In this document: piece after piece, positions 5,654 to 6,199 of the stretch
Numbering within the stretch: the stretch's first letter is position 1
How the letters are laid out: each line of letters begins with the position of its first letter
Assembly (NCBI GenBank): GCA_900551245.1
Contig: URVC01000100.1
Coordinates: 1 to 6,199 of the forward strand
Direction of reading: 5' to 3'
Source: an uncultured bacterium
GTDB taxonomy: Bacteria > Verrucomicrobiota > Lentisphaeria > Victivallales > Victivallaceae
Length of the DNA: 6,199 nucleotides
Notes under the pieces: model-generated
What the model was told of the DNA's origin: nothing
The model's input: the letters and a program-made list of their open reading frames with translations, nothing else
Databases searched by the model: none
Position numbers and translations under genes: made by a program

Positions 5654-5851
5654 TCAACTCTCATTTTTCCTGACAGCGGAGAATCTCCATTTTTCTCTTA
5701 TGAAGGTGTATTTCAGACCGTCTTCCGGCAATTTCTCCAGGGAGTAGAGGTCGCAGGCTTTTCGATTGGAAAAGCAAAAGTCGGGGAAACACACATGGCA
5801 AAGAGGATGACCTTTGATCATCATATTCTTCAGCTCTGGATGCTCTTTTTG
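5654..5851 (-). pseudogene. 3' remnant of an unidentified protein gene, or a small ORF
   Basis: A minus-strand frame of 65 codons ends with TGA at 5656-5654 and is closed upstream by an in-frame TAG (5854-5852). Its translation has ordinary, protein-like composition: GHPLCHVCFPDFCFSNRKAC (14-33), then DLYSLEKLPEDGLKYTF (34-50) and REKWRFSAV, with four cysteines including a CxxC. No family is recognised. Tandem ATGs at 5824-5819 could start a 55-56-residue protein, but no convincing ribosome site precedes them. Protein-like sequence runs up to about the point where base composition changes, so this is more likely the end of a gene cut off there than a complete small gene. It lies tail-to-tail with the tRNA. 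Confidence 0.35.
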
Positions 5852-6199
5852 CTATTTTATCTTAAGTAGATATTATCAAGCAACAAACCGAAATAGAGCT
5901 TTCTTTAGCAAGTCAGGCCTGCCAGCAACATGGTACCATTTATTCTGAGGCTTGGCAACATTTATAATGGAGTACAAAAGACTAGAATATAGTAAATAAC
6001 TGCCTGGTCTTATAACGCCCCCTTGAAGAAAAGGAGTACATTACAGAGTACCACTGCCATGGGTAGCGGAAACTCTGAATTCAAGATCCAGACTTAAATG
6101 CTTCAGGTACTGATTGGTGATTATTTAATTCAGAAAACAGACTTATTTTTAGAGCTTATCAACTAATAAATTGATTTTAATAGCTCCTTGTGCTATATT
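5852..6199. other. AT-rich, CpG-poor tail without genes; possible foreign or chimeric DNA
   Basis: This stretch has about 37% GC over 5881-6199 and only three CpG dinucleotides (near 5889, 6016 and 6067), against roughly ten expected from its own base content. The preceding genes are rich in CpG. Stops interrupt every frame, and no open frame with a ribosome site, RNA gene or recognisable repeat is seen. CpG depletion of this kind is typical of vertebrate DNA, so host-derived or chimeric assembly is one reading; a low-GC mobile element or decayed DNA is another. Confidence 0.5.

Noticed and set aside
5649..5662. Tandem AACTCTC repeat as an att site or CRISPR-like unit
   Set aside because: There are only two 7-bp copies with no spacer structure, and they overlap the end of the minus-strand frame; chance is likely.
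5794..5868. Plus-strand 24-codon ORF (MAKRMTFDHH start, hydrophobic end)
   Set aside because: It is very short, has no good ribosome site, overlaps the better minus-strand frame and runs into the composition break.

Overview
The window looks like chromosomal DNA from a GC-rich, Gram-negative-type bacterium, most likely of the Lentisphaerota/Victivallales or a close PVC relative. This rests on three observations: a short type II-secretion-like prepilin protein (N-terminal methylation motif, C-terminal DGH motif) divergent from a LacI-family regulator, a pairing that is strongly expanded in that group; a YidC with a large periplasmic domain; and the conserved rpmH-rnpA-yidD-yidC-jag order. The lineage call is inference from gene style, not from a marker phylogeny.

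Positions 74-1978 hold an accessory-type pair. A prepilin-like gene on the minus strand faces away from a LacI-family regulator on the plus strand. Their shared intergenic region (791-1027) contains a plausible promoter for each gene and several short dyads and repeats. A perfect 9-bp hairpin follows the regulator gene.

Positions 2182-5440 hold a housekeeping operon on the plus strand: ribosomal protein L34 (rpmH, 44 codons), RNase P protein (rnpA), the small membrane-insertion factor YidD, the membrane insertase YidC and the KH/R3H RNA-binding protein Jag/KhpB. L34 and RnpA serve translation and tRNA maturation; YidD and YidC serve insertion of membrane proteins. A G:C-rich hairpin separates rpmH from rnpA, rnpA overlaps yidD by 7 nt, and the 3' end of yidD looks frameshifted. 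No dnaA, DnaA-box cluster or mnmE is visible beside the operon.

Positions 5443-5640 hold a tRNA-Pro(CGG) gene with encoded CCA, its own promoter and a strong intrinsic terminator. Just beyond, a minus-strand reading frame looks like the 3' end of a protein gene but is cut off at about 5851. From there to the end the DNA changes to about 37% GC with very few CpG dinucleotides and no credible genes, unlike everything before it. This tail may be a chimeric or host-derived contig end, or a foreign element beside the tRNA. The window does not show a clear new biological system. The points most worth checking are the yidD 3' frame and the composition break after 5851.
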